Positions 16,403 through 24,927 are shown, counted from the stretch's first letter. The stretch: 49,591 nt of DNA from Actinomycetes bacterium (GCA_027491335.1 JAIXWJ010000044.1:1-49591), one strand, 5' to 3'. Translations and numbers: made by a program. Notes: generated by a model from the letters alone, not told the origin.

Positions 16403-17383
16403 ATGCGAATTCCCTTGAGAACGATCGCCACGTTGTCGGCACTGTCCTTCATCGCCGCCTGTGGTGGTGAGAACGAGGTCGCCACGGTCGATTCGACGGT
16501 GGAGTCATCCACGACCACAGGGGACACGACCACCGAAGCCACGACAACGGAGGCGCCGGTCACCGTTCCGATGAACACCAACGTTCCCGCGCTCGGTGAG
16601 TGCCCCACGGCGGTGTTCCCCGACCTGAGCGCGGTGGCTGGCCCGGGCGGCGACTACGCCATGCCCATTGTGACCGTGGAGTGCACGGACGACGAAGTGG
16701 TGGTCACGTCGAATGGAATGCCCGGCTACGAGTTCGTCGAGATGACGCCGAACGGACTGCGCGAACAGAACTGGGAATGGCGCGTGGCTCTGCGACCCGA
16801 AGTCGCCGATGAACCCACGAGCATCGTCGACGTGCTCGGAGCACTCGGCTTCACCACCACGGGACTGCCCATTTACGGGCCCACCGAAGGGCCGATGCCC
16901 GAGCGGGAGGCCTTCGGGGATCCGGTGTACAACGGCTTGCTCGATGACTGCGGGGGTCACACCGGTTTCGACGCCGACTACCACAATCACGCGCTGAACG
17001 CCGTCGCCGCGTGCAATCTGGATTCGTCGTTCATCATCGGATACGCCCTCGACGGATTCCCGATCTACAACTCGGTCGGATGTCTGGACGAGGAGTGCAC
17101 CGAGACCGCGGTGTTCGTGTCGGGCTACGACATGACCGGCGATCCGACGTCGTATTCATGGAAGGCGTACACGTACGTTCCCAACGGCAAGAGCAACGTT
17201 CTCGACGAATGCAACGGACGCATCGGACCCGACGGCACGTATCGGTATCACGCCACCACGGCGTTCCCCTACATCATCGGATGTCTGCGAGGAACCGCCA
17301 CCGCACAAACCGGCAACGCCGCCGCACCGATGCCTCCAATGGGTGGACCGCCGCCGAACGGTGGACCGCCGCCGAACGGGTGA
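16403..17383 (+). CDS. YHYH-domain lipoprotein
   Basis: The 326-residue product starts with a lipoprotein signal (MRIPLRTIATLSALSFIAAC, lipobox cysteine C20), then a Thr/Glu-rich linker to about residue 55. The rest matches the YHYH protein family: TGLPIYGP, a metal-like site GGHTGFDADYHNHAL, IGYALDGFPIYN, and near the end GTYRYHATTAFPYIIGCLRG, the motif (here YRYH) that names the family. The tail ends in a short GGPPPNG repeat. YHYH proteins are extracellular and of unknown function. ATG 16403 is chosen because it opens the signal peptide. The stop is 6 nt from that of the convergent FKBP lipoprotein gene. Confidence 0.85.
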   Translation: MRIPLRTIATLSALSFIAACGGENEVATVDSTVESSTTTGDTTTEATTTEAPVTVPMNTNVPALGECPTAVFPDLSAVAGPGGDYAMPIVTVECTDDEVVVTSNGMPGYEFVEMTPNGLREQNWEWRVALRPEVADEPTSIVDVLGALGFTTTGLPIYGPTEGPMPEREAFGDPVYNGLLDDCGGHTGFDADYHNHALNAVAACNLDSSFIIGYALDGFPIYNSVGCLDEECTETAVFVSGYDMTGDPTSYSWKAYTYVPNGKSNVLDECNGRIGPDGTYRYHATTAFPYIIGCLRGTATAQTGNAAAPMPPMGGPPPNGGPPPNG

Positions 17384-17389
17384 TGCGGG

Positions 17390-18277
17390 TCAGAACGCCG
17401 CGAAGAGATCGACCACCAGTACGAGGTCGGTCTTTTCGGGCAAACCGAGTTCCGAGTTGCCGGCGTCTCCGAAGGCATCCTTGAACGGAATCGTCAACAG
17501 GCGACGACCGCCGACCTTCATGCCTTGTACGCCCTCCAGAATTCCGGGCAACGTTCCATCGCTGACCAGCGTGAGGGTGACCGGGCTGGGGTCGCCCCAG
17601 GTGCTGATCAACTTCTCGCCGGTGTCGCCGCGGTAGCCGATGAGCTGCAGCACCACGGTGGACCCGGCCACGGCCTCGTCGCCCGCACCCACCTGCAGGT
17701 CCTCGATGCCGAGTTGGGTGACCGCATCGGCGCCTTCGACGGTGATGGTGGGCTCGTCGTCGGGATCGATGGCCGGGACGATGGCCAGCATGTCGACCAC
17801 GAACGAAATCGCCGAGTTGGGCGGAATGGCGTCGCCCGAACCGGCTTCGCCGTAGGCGAGTTCGGAGGGAATATCCAGTTGGCGACGACCGCCGACCTTC
17901 ATGCCCACCAAGCCGTCGTCCCAACCCTTGATGACGGCACCCTGCCCGAGGGTGACGGCGAAAGGTTCGCCGTCGAAGTTGCCGTCGAAGCGCGAACCAT
18001 CGGCCGACAAGACGCCGACGTAATGCACGAACACGGTGTCGCCTTCGACCGCCCCGTCACCCTCACCGTCGGTGATGTCGGTGATGACCAGTTCGGTGGG
18101 AATCTCGGTGGGAAGAACAACATCGGGTTCGGTGCTCTCATCGGCGGGATCGGTGGGCACGACCGAAATGTCGACCGTCGAATCGTCGACGGACGAAGCA
18201 TCACCGCCACACGCGGTGAGAGCGAGGCCGGCGACGGCGATCAGTGCGGAGATACGACGGGCGGAGCGTTGCGACAT
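17390..18277 (-). CDS. Lipoprotein with two FKBP-type peptidyl-prolyl isomerase domains
   Basis: The 295-residue protein has a lipobox (ALTAC, C23), an acidic/Thr linker to about 65, and two FKBP domains. Domain 1 (about 65-165) is canonical: GDTVFVHYVGVLSADGSRFDGNFDGEPFAVTLGQGAVIKGWDDGLVGMKVGGRRQLDIPSELAYG. Domain 2 (about 185-295) keeps the fold signature GSTVVLQLIGYRGDTGEKLISTW and GILEGVQGMKVGGRRLLTIP but lacks several active-site aromatics, so it may be a binding domain. It is expected to help fold exported proteins at the outer face of the membrane. A TAGCGT box ends 7 nt before the ATG, separating it from the upstream ABC1 gene. Confidence 0.93.
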   Translation of the reverse strand: MSQRSARRISALIAVAGLALTACGGDASSVDDSTVDISVVPTDPADESTEPDVVLPTEIPTELVITDITDGEGDGAVEGDTVFVHYVGVLSADGSRFDGNFDGEPFAVTLGQGAVIKGWDDGLVGMKVGGRRQLDIPSELAYGEAGSGDAIPPNSAISFVVDMLAIVPAIDPDDEPTITVEGADAVTQLGIEDLQVGAGDEAVAGSTVVLQLIGYRGDTGEKLISTWGDPSPVTLTLVSDGTLPGILEGVQGMKVGGRRLLTIPFKDAFGDAGNSELGLPEKTDLVLVVDLFAAF

Positions 18278-18284
18278 TCCGCGA

Positions 18285-18290
18285 ACGCTA
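18285..18290 (-). promoter_or_regulatory. -10 box of a leaderless promoter (FKBP gene)
   Basis: TAGCGT (minus strand) ends 7 nt before the ATG at 18277. Confidence 0.5.
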
Positions 18291-18295
18291 GCGGT

Positions 18296-19783
18296 TCAGT
18301 GCGAGCCGGCACGGGTGGCCAGCCATTCGCGCTCGGACTCGCCCATTGCCGTGCTGGGCGGATCGTTGACGAAGGGCCACAATTCGCGGGCGATGCGTCG
18401 ATAGTTGCCCGACGCGCCCAACTCGCCGAGGATGGCGTACAAACCCAGATTGATGCGTTGAATGAACACGAACGTCTTGGGAACCGTGGCGTATTGCGCG
18501 ATGGGGCTCGATCGATCGAAGGTGTGGCGCACGATGCCACTGGCGTATTGCGCCGTCCAGGTGATGCGTTCGTCGGCACGCACCGGTTCGTAGAAGCGAC
18601 CGAAGTAGTTGCCCACATCTGAGGTGTCGACCGGTGCGTCGCGTTGCAGCATTCCGGAGTTCTCCAACACCTGTCGAAAGGCGGGAACGTCGCTCTCGTA
18701 CGCGGCCGACTTCACCATGGCGATGAACGTCGCCATTTCATCGTCGGTGAAGTGCTTCACCAGTCCGAAGTCGAGGAACGTGATGCGGCCGTTCTCATGG
18801 AAGATGTAGTTGCCCGGATGCGGATCACCGTTGAACTTGTGCATCCCGTACAGACTTCGGAACACGAAGCGGAAGAGAGTCTCCCCGGCCATGTCTTTTT
18901 GTTCCTGGCTCTGCTGGAGCAATTGACTCCACGACATGCCGTTCACCAGTTCGGTGGTGAGAACCCGACCGGTGCTGAACGTGGGGAAGACCCGCGGGAT
19001 GTGAATGAAAGGGTGACCGCGGTAGTAGTCGGCGAACATCTGTTGGTTGGTCGCCTCGCGCGAGTAATCGAGTTCCTCGCGAATGCGCTCCTTCACCTCG
19101 TTCACCATGTCGCTGGGGTCGAGACCGCTGAAGCCCTGTTGCAGCAGGAATCCCAACAGGTCGGCGTTGCGCAAGTCCGAGTCGATCGCCTCGTCCACTC
19201 CGGGATACTGCACTTTCACCGCGACGGCGCGCTCTTCGCCCGATTCCGGATCGAGGATGACCGCCCGATGCACCTGTCCGATGGACGCCGCCGCGATGGG
19301 GGTGGGGTCCCATTCGACGAAGAGTTCGTTCGGCGCTTTTCCGAGTTCGCGCTGGATGACTTCGGCGGCGAGTTCGGCCGACATTGGTGGAGCGCTCGAC
19401 TGCAGTTGCGACAGCGCGGCGCGCAACGGAGCGGGCAATCCCTCGTCCAGGTAGCTGGCCATCTGGCCGAGCTTCATGAGGGCGCCTTTCATTTGGCCGA
19501 GCCGTTCGGATACCTGGGCCGCGGTCTTCAGTTCGGTCTCGTGGTCGATCTCGATGCGCCGCTCGGCATTGGCGAAGGCCTTGCGTGCCGTGGCGCTGGC
19601 GTAGGTGAGGCCCACGCGACCGCCGAGGCGCACCAACTCGGTGTTGCGGGCCGCCATGGTTCCGCGTTCGATCGCCGAGATGATGCGACCAGAGTCGCCG
19701 GACTTTCGCGAGCGGACGAATCGAACGACCGACGCGGTTCCGAGTCCGAGGACGACGAAGGGCAGCAGGCGTCGGATTCTCAT
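18296..19783 (-). CDS. ABC1/UbiB-family atypical kinase
   Basis: The 495-residue protein has an N-terminal hydrophobic anchor (LLPFVVLGLGTASVVRF). Family motifs follow: the KxGQ helix MKGALMKLGQMASYLDE, AAASIGQVH replacing the glycine-rich loop, VAVKVQYPGV with the ATP lysine, GDPHPGNYIF and LDFG for catalysis and metal. UbiB/ADCK kinases support quinone biosynthesis or lipid homeostasis by an ATPase-linked mechanism; actinobacteria use menaquinone, so the role here is unclear. It is the last gene of a greA, hydrolase, ABC1 run with gaps of 17 and 12 nt. An 11-nt direct repeat (CTCATGTCAGG) covers the hydrolase stop and this start. Confidence 0.93.
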   Translation of the reverse strand: MRIRRLLPFVVLGLGTASVVRFVRSRKSGDSGRIISAIERGTMAARNTELVRLGGRVGLTYASATARKAFANAERRIEIDHETELKTAAQVSERLGQMKGALMKLGQMASYLDEGLPAPLRAALSQLQSSAPPMSAELAAEVIQRELGKAPNELFVEWDPTPIAAASIGQVHRAVILDPESGEERAVAVKVQYPGVDEAIDSDLRNADLLGFLLQQGFSGLDPSDMVNEVKERIREELDYSREATNQQMFADYYRGHPFIHIPRVFPTFSTGRVLTTELVNGMSWSQLLQQSQEQKDMAGETLFRFVFRSLYGMHKFNGDPHPGNYIFHENGRITFLDFGLVKHFTDDEMATFIAMVKSAAYESDVPAFRQVLENSGMLQRDAPVDTSDVGNYFGRFYEPVRADERITWTAQYASGIVRHTFDRSSPIAQYATVPKTFVFIQRINLGLYAILGELGASGNYRRIARELWPFVNDPPSTAMGESEREWLATRAGSH

Positions 19784-19795
19784 GTCAGGCTCATG

Positions 19796-20665
19796 TCAGG
19801 AGCGTCGCTCGGTCACCGAACGAACGCCGTCGATGATGAGGTCGGCCATGCGCGGAGCGTGCGCCACGATGGCGTCGTGTTCTCCGTCGATGCGAGAGGC
19901 CCGCGCGTCGGGGATGGCGGCGAACAGGTCGAGTTGTCGATGAACCGGAATCACCGGGTCCCGCAACGTGACCACGTGCGAGGTCGGAACATCGATCTGT
20001 CCGACCCAATCGAGGGCCGAGAACGAACCGATGGCGTGACCGGCCTCCAGAACCATTCGCCAGTCGTGCAGTTCGATCTGACTGATGGCCCACGGCCCCC
20101 ACTTGGCGGCCTTGCGACGCAGATACACCTTCTCGGTGATGTTGGCGCGCGTGGCCTCGGGGGTGAGACGCGCGAGTGCGCTCATCCCGGTGAGACCGAG
20201 GAACGCCATGCGCTCGGCGCGACTGTGCGCGAAGCTGGCCGCGGTCGCGCACAACACGAGTCCGTCCACCAATTCGCGGTGGCGTTTCCACATCAACAAC
20301 GCCACCGGGCCACCCATCGAGTAGCCAACGGGGATGACGCTCTCGATTCCGAGTTCGTTCATCAACGCGGCGGCGTCATCGGCGCAATCGGCCAGACGGA
20401 ACGGCTTGCGGGTGCGGATGCCACGGCCGTGACCGCGATGATCGAGCGCGATCACGCGATGGTGGCGTCCGAGGGTTTCGTAGACCGCGAACCAGTTCAG
20501 GTCGGCGGTGGCGGTCCATCCGTGCAACAACAACACGGTGGAGGCACCGGGGTGCGGCGCGGGGATCTCGCGCACGAACGTGGTGCCTCGGCCGGGCAGT
20601 TCGATCTCTCGGCCCGGGGGCAGTGGCGGAATGCCGGGTGTGTCGAGACCGGCATCGCTCGACAA
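19796..20665 (-). CDS. Alpha/beta-fold hydrolase
   Basis: The 289-residue serine hydrolase has VLLLHGWTATADLNWF (oxyanion hole), LDHRGHGRG, nucleophile elbow GYSMGG (Ser), acidic residue in VVTLRDPVIP and catalytic His in DGEHDAIV. The lid region (about 150-200) is short and basic. Substrate is unknown; esterase or lipase-like activity on small esters is typical. It sits between greA (17 nt upstream) and the ABC1 kinase (12 nt downstream), so transcription from the greA promoter is likely, which suggests housekeeping expression. Confidence 0.9.
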   Translation of the reverse strand: MSSDAGLDTPGIPPLPPGREIELPGRGTTFVREIPAPHPGASTVLLLHGWTATADLNWFAVYETLGRHHRVIALDHRGHGRGIRTRKPFRLADCADDAAALMNELGIESVIPVGYSMGGPVALLMWKRHRELVDGLVLCATAASFAHSRAERMAFLGLTGMSALARLTPEATRANITEKVYLRRKAAKWGPWAISQIELHDWRMVLEAGHAIGSFSALDWVGQIDVPTSHVVTLRDPVIPVHRQLDLFAAIPDARASRIDGEHDAIVAHAPRMADLIIDGVRSVTERRS

Positions 20666-20682
20666 GGGGGAGACGGTCGTGC

Positions 20683-21153
20683 TCAGGGAAGCTCCACGCT
20701 GATGATCACGACCGAAAGTTGATGCCCGTTCGGTGTGGTGTAGGAAACCGTCTCGTCGATGCGCCGACCATTGAGAGCCTGACCGAGCGCGGATTCCGGG
20801 GTCATGGTGGCGGCACCCTCGTACTTCTCCTCGTGCGAACCGAGGTAATAGGTCTCGGGCTCGTCGCCATCGATGGAGACGGTCACCAACTTGCCGGGGC
20901 CAACCACGTCACCGTCGTCGGTCTCGACCAGTTCGTAGTTCTCGAGGATGGATTCCAGGTGGCGGATGCGCCCCTCCATGTGACCCTGCTCGTCCTTGGC
21001 CGCGTGATAGTCGCCGTTCTCGGACAGGTCGCCCAGTTCGCGAGCGCGCTCGATCTTGTCGGCCACCTCGATGCGACCCCGCGTGGTGAGGTCGTGGTGT
21101 TCCTGCTTCAGTCGTTCGAGTGCGGTTGCGGTGAGGTGATGGACCTTGGCCAT
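20683..21153 (-). CDS. greA: Transcription elongation factor GreA
   Basis: The 156-residue protein has the N-terminal coiled-coil hairpin (about 1-77) with the tip sequence ARELGDLSENGDYHAAKDEQ, whose acidic residues support transcript cleavage in backtracked RNA polymerase. The C-terminal FKBP-like domain follows (YYLGSHEEKYEGAATMTPESALGQALNGRRIDETVSY). It rescues arrested polymerase and lowers misincorporation. A TACCCT box ends 7 nt before the ATG. It starts a run with the alpha/beta hydrolase and ABC1 kinase and is divergent from leuB. Confidence 0.96.
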   Translation of the reverse strand: MAKVHHLTATALERLKQEHHDLTTRGRIEVADKIERARELGDLSENGDYHAAKDEQGHMEGRIRHLESILENYELVETDDGDVVGPGKLVTVSIDGDEPETYYLGSHEEKYEGAATMTPESALGQALNGRRIDETVSYTTPNGHQLSVVIISVELP

Positions 21154-21160
21154 GGGGCAC

Positions 21161-21166
21161 AGGGTA
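21161..21166 (-). promoter_or_regulatory. -10 box of a leaderless promoter (greA)
   Basis: TACCCT (minus strand) ends 7 nt before the ATG at 21153. Confidence 0.5.
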
Positions 21167-21278
21167 ACGGCGCATCGACGACCTTGAGATGGCGGAAAGT
21201 GCCCAAATGAACGGGAAATCCGGCGGTGGAGTCAGGCTCGTCGGAACGTCGGAAATGGGACTCCGTGGCCCGTCCCCG

Positions 21279-21284
21279 TACGAT
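21279..21284 (+). promoter_or_regulatory. -10 box of a leaderless promoter (leuB)
   Basis: TACGAT ends 8 nt before the ATG at 21293; the intervening bases are C-rich and carry no Shine-Dalgarno. Confidence 0.5.
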
Positions 21285-21292
21285 GTGCCCCC

Positions 21293-22300
21293 ATGTCAGG
21301 CAACTCTTCCTCCACGCATCGCATCGCCGTCATCGGTGGCGACGGCATCGGCCCCGAAGTCACCGTCGAGGCGCTCAAGGTCGTTCGCGCAGCTGGTGTT
21401 CGTCTGGACACCACCGACTTCGATCTTGGTGGCGCGCGCTACCTGCGCGACGGCGAGATTCTCAGCGACGAGGTGCTGAACCAACTTCGTGGATTCGACG
21501 CCATTTTGCTGGGCGCGGTCGGCACCCCCGATGTTCCTCCCGGAGTCATCGAACGCGGTCTGTTGTTGAAGATGCGATTCGAGTTGGACCTGTACGTCAA
21601 TCAGCGTCCGTTCGTGGGCACCGCGCCCGGTCACACCAAGCCGCACGACTTCATCGTCATTCGCGAGAACACCGAGGGCCCGTACGTGGGCGAGGGTGGA
21701 GTGTTGCGTCGTGGCACCAAGCACGAGGTCGCGACCCAAGGAAGCGTCAACACGCGCATGGGTGTCGAGCGTTGCGTTCGCTACGCCTTCGAATTGGCCA
21801 TGAAGCGCGAGCGCAAGCACGTCACCTTGGTGCACAAGACCAACGTGCTCACGTTCGCCGGCAATCTGTGGGAGCGCGCCTTCAACGAAGTGGCCGCCGA
21901 GTTCCCGCAGGTGTCCACCGCCTACAACCACGTGGATGCGGCGTGCATCTACTTCGTGCAGGACCCGCATCGTTACGACGTCATCGTCACCGACAACCTG
22001 TTCGGCGACATCCTCACCGATCTCGGTGGCGCGGTGTCGGGAGGCATCGGGTTGGCATCGTCGGCGAACCTCAACCCGGCTCGCACGGGCCCCAGCATGT
22101 TCGAGCCCGTGCACGGATCGGCCCCCGACATCGTGGGAACGGGCAAGGCGAATCCCACCGCAGCCATCTTGTCGGCCGCGTTGATGTTGGATTTCCTCGG
22201 AGAGTCCGCCGCCGCCGATCGTGTTCGCGCGGCCTGCGCCGAGCCCGTGTCGGGATCCACCACGCAGATCGCCGACGCCATCGCGGCGCGACTGGCCTGA
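21293..22300 (+). CDS. leuB: 3-isopropylmalate dehydrogenase
   Basis: The 335-residue decarboxylating dehydrogenase has [14 protein letters not shown], substrate arginines in [32 protein letters not shown], the catalytic Tyr/Lys region with [14 protein letters not shown], and [34 protein letters not shown] for metal and NAD binding. It converts 3-isopropylmalate to 4-methyl-2-oxovalerate and, with citramalate synthase present, should also make 2-oxobutyrate from erythro-3-methylmalate. The length and the [12 protein letters not shown] segment fit an actinobacterial LeuB better than isocitrate dehydrogenase; tartrate dehydrogenase-like activity cannot be excluded. ilvE follows 64 nt later. Confidence 0.93.
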   Translation: MSGNSSSTHRIAVIGGDGIGPEVTVEALKVVRAAGVRLDTTDFDLGGARYLRDGEILSDEVLNQLRGFDAILLGAVGTPDVPPGVIERGLLLKMRFELDLYVNQRPFVGTAPGHTKPHDFIVIRENTEGPYVGEGGVLRRGTKHEVATQGSVNTRMGVERCVRYAFELAMKRERKHVTLVHKTNVLTFAGNLWERAFNEVAAEFPQVSTAYNHVDAACIYFVQDPHRYDVIVTDNLFGDILTDLGGAVSGGIGLASSANLNPARTGPSMFEPVHGSAPDIVGTGKANPTAAILSAALMLDFLGESAAADRVRAACAEPVSGSTTQIADAIAARLA

Positions 22301-22364
22301 AAACGTCGGGTCCGCCCGGCGAGTCCACCAACTAATCTGACGACACGAATTCGAACGGAGAGCC

Positions 22365-23285
22365 ATGCCCACCTTGATCCCCACCCCGAAAATCTGGATG
22401 AACGGCCAGCTGGTCGACTGGGATCAGGCCCAGGTGCACGTGCTCACGCACACGCTTCATTACGGCACCGGCGTGTTCGAGGGCATTCGCGCCTACGAGA
22501 CGTCGAAGGGGACGGCGGTGTTCCGCCTCACCGAGCACATCGAGCGCCTGTTCCGCAGTGCCCACATCTTGGGCATGGAGATCCCGTACACGGTGGACGA
22601 GCTCGTTCAGGCCACCAAGGACACCGTGGCCTCCACGGGCTTGGCGTCGTGCTACGTGCGTCCGCTGGCGTACTACGGATACGGCGAGATGGGTCTGAAC
22701 ACCCTGCCCTGCAAGGTCGACGTGGCCATCGCGTGCTGGCCGTGGGGTGCGTATCTGGGTGACGACGCACTCACCAAGGGCGTGCGCATGAAGATTTCGT
22801 CCTGGACTCGCCACGATCACAACACCATGCCGCCGGCGGCCAAGACCGTGGGCAACTACGTGAACTCCTCGCTGGCCAAGGTGGAGGCCCTGAAGGCCGG
22901 TTACGACGAGGCCATCATGTTGGCCCCCAACGGACTGGTCGCCGAATGCACCGGAGAGAACATCTTCTGCTCGCGCAACGGTGTGGTGCTCACGCCGCCG
23001 CTGTCGGCCGGTGCGCTCGAGGGCATCACCCAGAACTCGGTGATGGAGATCGGTCGCGATCTGGGAATCGACATTCGCGTGGACAACATCGCGCGCAGTG
23101 ACCTGTACATCGCCGACGAGATCTTCGTGTGCGGAACCGCGGCCGAAGTGAGCGCCGTGAATTCGGTGGACGATCGCTCGGTGCCGGCACCCGGTCCGGC
23201 CACCACCGCGATCGGTCAGATGTACGGCCGCGTGGTGCGAGGCCAAGAGGCCAAGTACTCGCACTGGTGCGAACTGGTCAAGTAA
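22365..23285 (+). CDS. ilvE: Branched-chain amino acid aminotransferase
   Basis: The 306-residue class IV PLP aminotransferase has IWMNGQLVDWDQAQVHVLTHTLHYGTGVFEGIRAY, the catalytic lysine in PPAAKTVGNYVNSSLAK, AECTGENIFCSRNG and GITQNSVMEI. It performs the last step of leucine, isoleucine and valine synthesis and the first of their breakdown. An ACGGAGAGCC ribosome-binding site precedes the ATG, so unlike leuB it is translated from a leadered or polycistronic mRNA, consistent with co-transcription with leuB. It ends before a strong hairpin shared with the convergent agmatinase-like gene. Confidence 0.95.
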   Translation: MPTLIPTPKIWMNGQLVDWDQAQVHVLTHTLHYGTGVFEGIRAYETSKGTAVFRLTEHIERLFRSAHILGMEIPYTVDELVQATKDTVASTGLASCYVRPLAYYGYGEMGLNTLPCKVDVAIACWPWGAYLGDDALTKGVRMKISSWTRHDHNTMPPAAKTVGNYVNSSLAKVEALKAGYDEAIMLAPNGLVAECTGENIFCSRNGVVLTPPLSAGALEGITQNSVMEIGRDLGIDIRVDNIARSDLYIADEIFVCGTAAEVSAVNSVDDRSVPAPGPATTAIGQMYGRVVRGQEAKYSHWCELVK

Positions 23286-23303
23286 CCCCCGACCCCACCC
23301 CGA

Positions 23304-23349
23304 TCTGGGTATCCGAAGTGCCCGAAAACGGGCACTTCGGATACCCAGA
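23304..23349. terminator. 21-bp hairpin, bidirectional terminator
   Basis: TCTGGGTATCCGAAGTGCCC-G at 23304-23324 pairs perfectly with 23329-23349 around an AAAA loop. It sits between the stops of ilvE (+) and the agmatinase-like gene (-). It shares the TCTGG/CCAGA stem base with the hairpins at 13656, 42565, 46842 and 49308. No U-tract. Confidence 0.8.
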
Positions 23350-23356
23350 ACGCGGG

Positions 23357-24361
23357 TCAACTCCGGGCGTTGCGGCGACGAGCCGCCATGCCGGCCAGGC
23401 ACTCGAAGGCCAGCCGGTGCGCCACGTTCACGGTGAGCTCACTCACGTCGTAGGCCGGAGCCACTTCGACGATGTCGACGCCCACCACGTCGTGTTCCAC
23501 GCACAGCGTGCGCACCATGCGCAAGAGATCGGACGACAAGATTCCGCCCGGTTCGGGGGTGCCGGTGCCCGGAGCGAAGGCCGGGTCCAGGCTGTCGACG
23601 TCGATCGAGATGTACAAGTGATCGGCCGAGGCCAACGCCTCGTTCACCGCGTCGTCCATGACCGCCTTGAAGCCGCGGTTCCAGATCTCGTCCATGGTGT
23701 GCCAGCGCATGCCCTGCTCGCCCATCCAGTCGAAGACTTCCTTGGGCGGCCAGTATCCGCGCAGACCCACCTGCACGAAGTTGGGTCCGGGAATCGCGCC
23801 GGATTCGATCAATCGCCGCATCGGCGTTCCGTGGCTGGCCAAGTTGCCGTCGATGATGTTGGCGGTGTCGGCGTGCGCATCGAAATGCACCATGCCCACC
23901 TTGCCGAATCCCTTCACCTCGGCCACGGCGGTGGCGGCGGGCCACGTGATGCTGTGGTCGCCACCGAGGATGATGGGCACGATTCCGCGCGAGGCGATTT
24001 CCTTCACTCGCGTCTTGATGTTGGCGTGACTCGTTTCGGTGTCGGCGTGTGGGCAGTACGCGTCTCCGAAGTCGACCACTTCGAGCCAATCGAAGATTTC
24101 GATGCCCAAGTCCATGTGATACGAGCCGGGTTCGTAGGCCTGGGAACGAATGGCTCGCGGACCGAAGCGCGCGCCCGGTCGGTTCGTGGTGGCGATGTCG
24201 AAGGGGGCACCGACGATGGCCACGTGCGGCCTCCATTCGTCGAGCATCTCGGGGTCCGGAAGGAACGGGCGTTGACCGAACGTGGACAAACCGCCGAACA
24301 CGTAACCGAGTTCCAATTGTTCGCGCATGCCGGGGGAGAGGTCGCGCTTGGGATCGCTCAT
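23357..24361 (-). CDS. Agmatinase/ureohydrolase family protein
   Basis: The 334-residue protein has all Mn-binding motifs of the arginase/agmatinase family: LGGDHS, HFDAHAD and SIDVDSLDPAFAPGTGTPEPGG. Other visible segments are TTNRPGARFGPRAIR and DIVEVAPAYD. The family removes urea from a guanidino compound. Length and the extended N-terminus (about 45 residues before the barrel) fit SpeB-type agmatinases, but guanidinobutyrase, guanidinopropionase and guanidine hydrolase share these motifs, so the substrate is open. A TAGGGT box ends 6 nt before the ATG, indicating a leaderless transcript with no room for a riboswitch. No other polyamine gene is nearby. Confidence 0.9.
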   Translation of the reverse strand: MSDPKRDLSPGMREQLELGYVFGGLSTFGQRPFLPDPEMLDEWRPHVAIVGAPFDIATTNRPGARFGPRAIRSQAYEPGSYHMDLGIEIFDWLEVVDFGDAYCPHADTETSHANIKTRVKEIASRGIVPIILGGDHSITWPAATAVAEVKGFGKVGMVHFDAHADTANIIDGNLASHGTPMRRLIESGAIPGPNFVQVGLRGYWPPKEVFDWMGEQGMRWHTMDEIWNRGFKAVMDDAVNEALASADHLYISIDVDSLDPAFAPGTGTPEPGGILSSDLLRMVRTLCVEHDVVGVDIVEVAPAYDVSELTVNVAHRLAFECLAGMAARRRNARS

Positions 24362-24367
24362 GGGCGC

Positions 24368-24373
24368 ACCCTA
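24368..24373 (-). promoter_or_regulatory. -10 box of a leaderless promoter (agmatinase-like gene)
   Basis: TAGGGT (minus strand) ends 6 nt before the ATG at 24361. Confidence 0.55.
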
Positions 24374-24927
24374 CCGACGCCCACGCGATCGATGATCGGG
24401 GACCAAACGCAAGAGAGCCCCGAGGGTGCTGCCGGTTTCCCAGCGCTCCGCTCGGGGCGTCTCCCGTTCGAGAATCCACCAGCGTGCGATCGTCGGTTGT
24501 TACCCTTTGCTCGCTCACTTGATTCGCCCGTCGGAGTTGCCCCCGGCGGGCGAATTGCCATTTCCGGCCCCGACGCATGGTTGCCCTGTCGGCGGTTCCG
24601 GACCTCCCCGTCGGTTTCCCGTCGGATCGGAGTGGACCCTCTCCCGCGGCACCGACTCATCGAATCGCGGTGTCGCTTCGGGGTTTCCCCAGTCGCGCCA
24701 CCGGTGAGACTCGCGTGGTCGTCGCCGTGGTGATTGAACTATGCCGTGCGCGTTTCCGCAGGTCAATGGGTATCTTTCTACCCACATGGTTATCCACGAA
24801 CTTTCGCACTTGTGCACAAGAATCGTCCCGTTGTGCACCGGTCGTCCACATGGATGTCCACAGAAAACGGGTCCTCGTGGACGCTCCACGTTGACTCGTG
24901 GGTCGTGAGCCGGTTGACTGACAACCG
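24374..24927. other. Long non-coding stretch between the agmatinase-like gene and the cimA leader
   Basis: This is by far the longest stretch of the window without a convincing gene; open frames here are Arg/Pro/Ser-rich and lack start signals. Structures seen: a GCCCCGAG/CTCGGGGC stem closing an imperfect rod at about 24412-24463; TTCGCCCG/CGGGCGAA (24523-24530 with 24547-24554); GGTTTCCC three times (24434, 24613, 24682); CGTCGG-type repeats at 24491, 24529, 24587, 24609 and 24620; and DnaA-box-like sequences at 24790-24862. No match to RNase P RNA, tmRNA or SRP RNA core motifs was found by eye. Confidence 0.6.
24790..24862. promoter_or_regulatory. Cluster of DnaA-box-like sequences
   Basis: Within 73 bp: TTATCCACG (24790), TTGTGCACA (24810, palindromic so present on both strands), TTGTGCACC (24831), TCGTCCACA (24842) and ATGTCCACA (24854). 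The three non-TTGTGCAC sites and TTGTGCACA are each one base from TTATCCACA or TTGTCCACA; TTGTGCACC is two. The two TTGTGCAC copies are 21 bp apart, about two helical turns, which would also fit a dimeric regulator of cimA. Confidence 0.45.

Noticed and set aside
24374-24480. A guanidine or other riboswitch in front of the agmatinase-like gene
   Set aside because: No conserved guanidine-riboswitch core was found, and a -10 box 6 nt before the ATG implies there is no leader to hold one.
24426-24894. Small open frames on the plus strand (93 and 105 codons)
   Set aside because: Arg/Pro/Ser-rich composition, no start signals, and they overlap stems and DnaA-box-like repeats.
24374-24927. RNase P RNA, tmRNA or SRP RNA gene in the long non-coding stretch
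   Set aside because: Core motifs of these RNAs (for example GAGGAAAGUCC, a tag frame ending in ALAA, or the GGAAGGAAGCAG-type loop) are absent on both strands. A GGTCCGGAA string on the minus strand lacks the rest of the SRP core.
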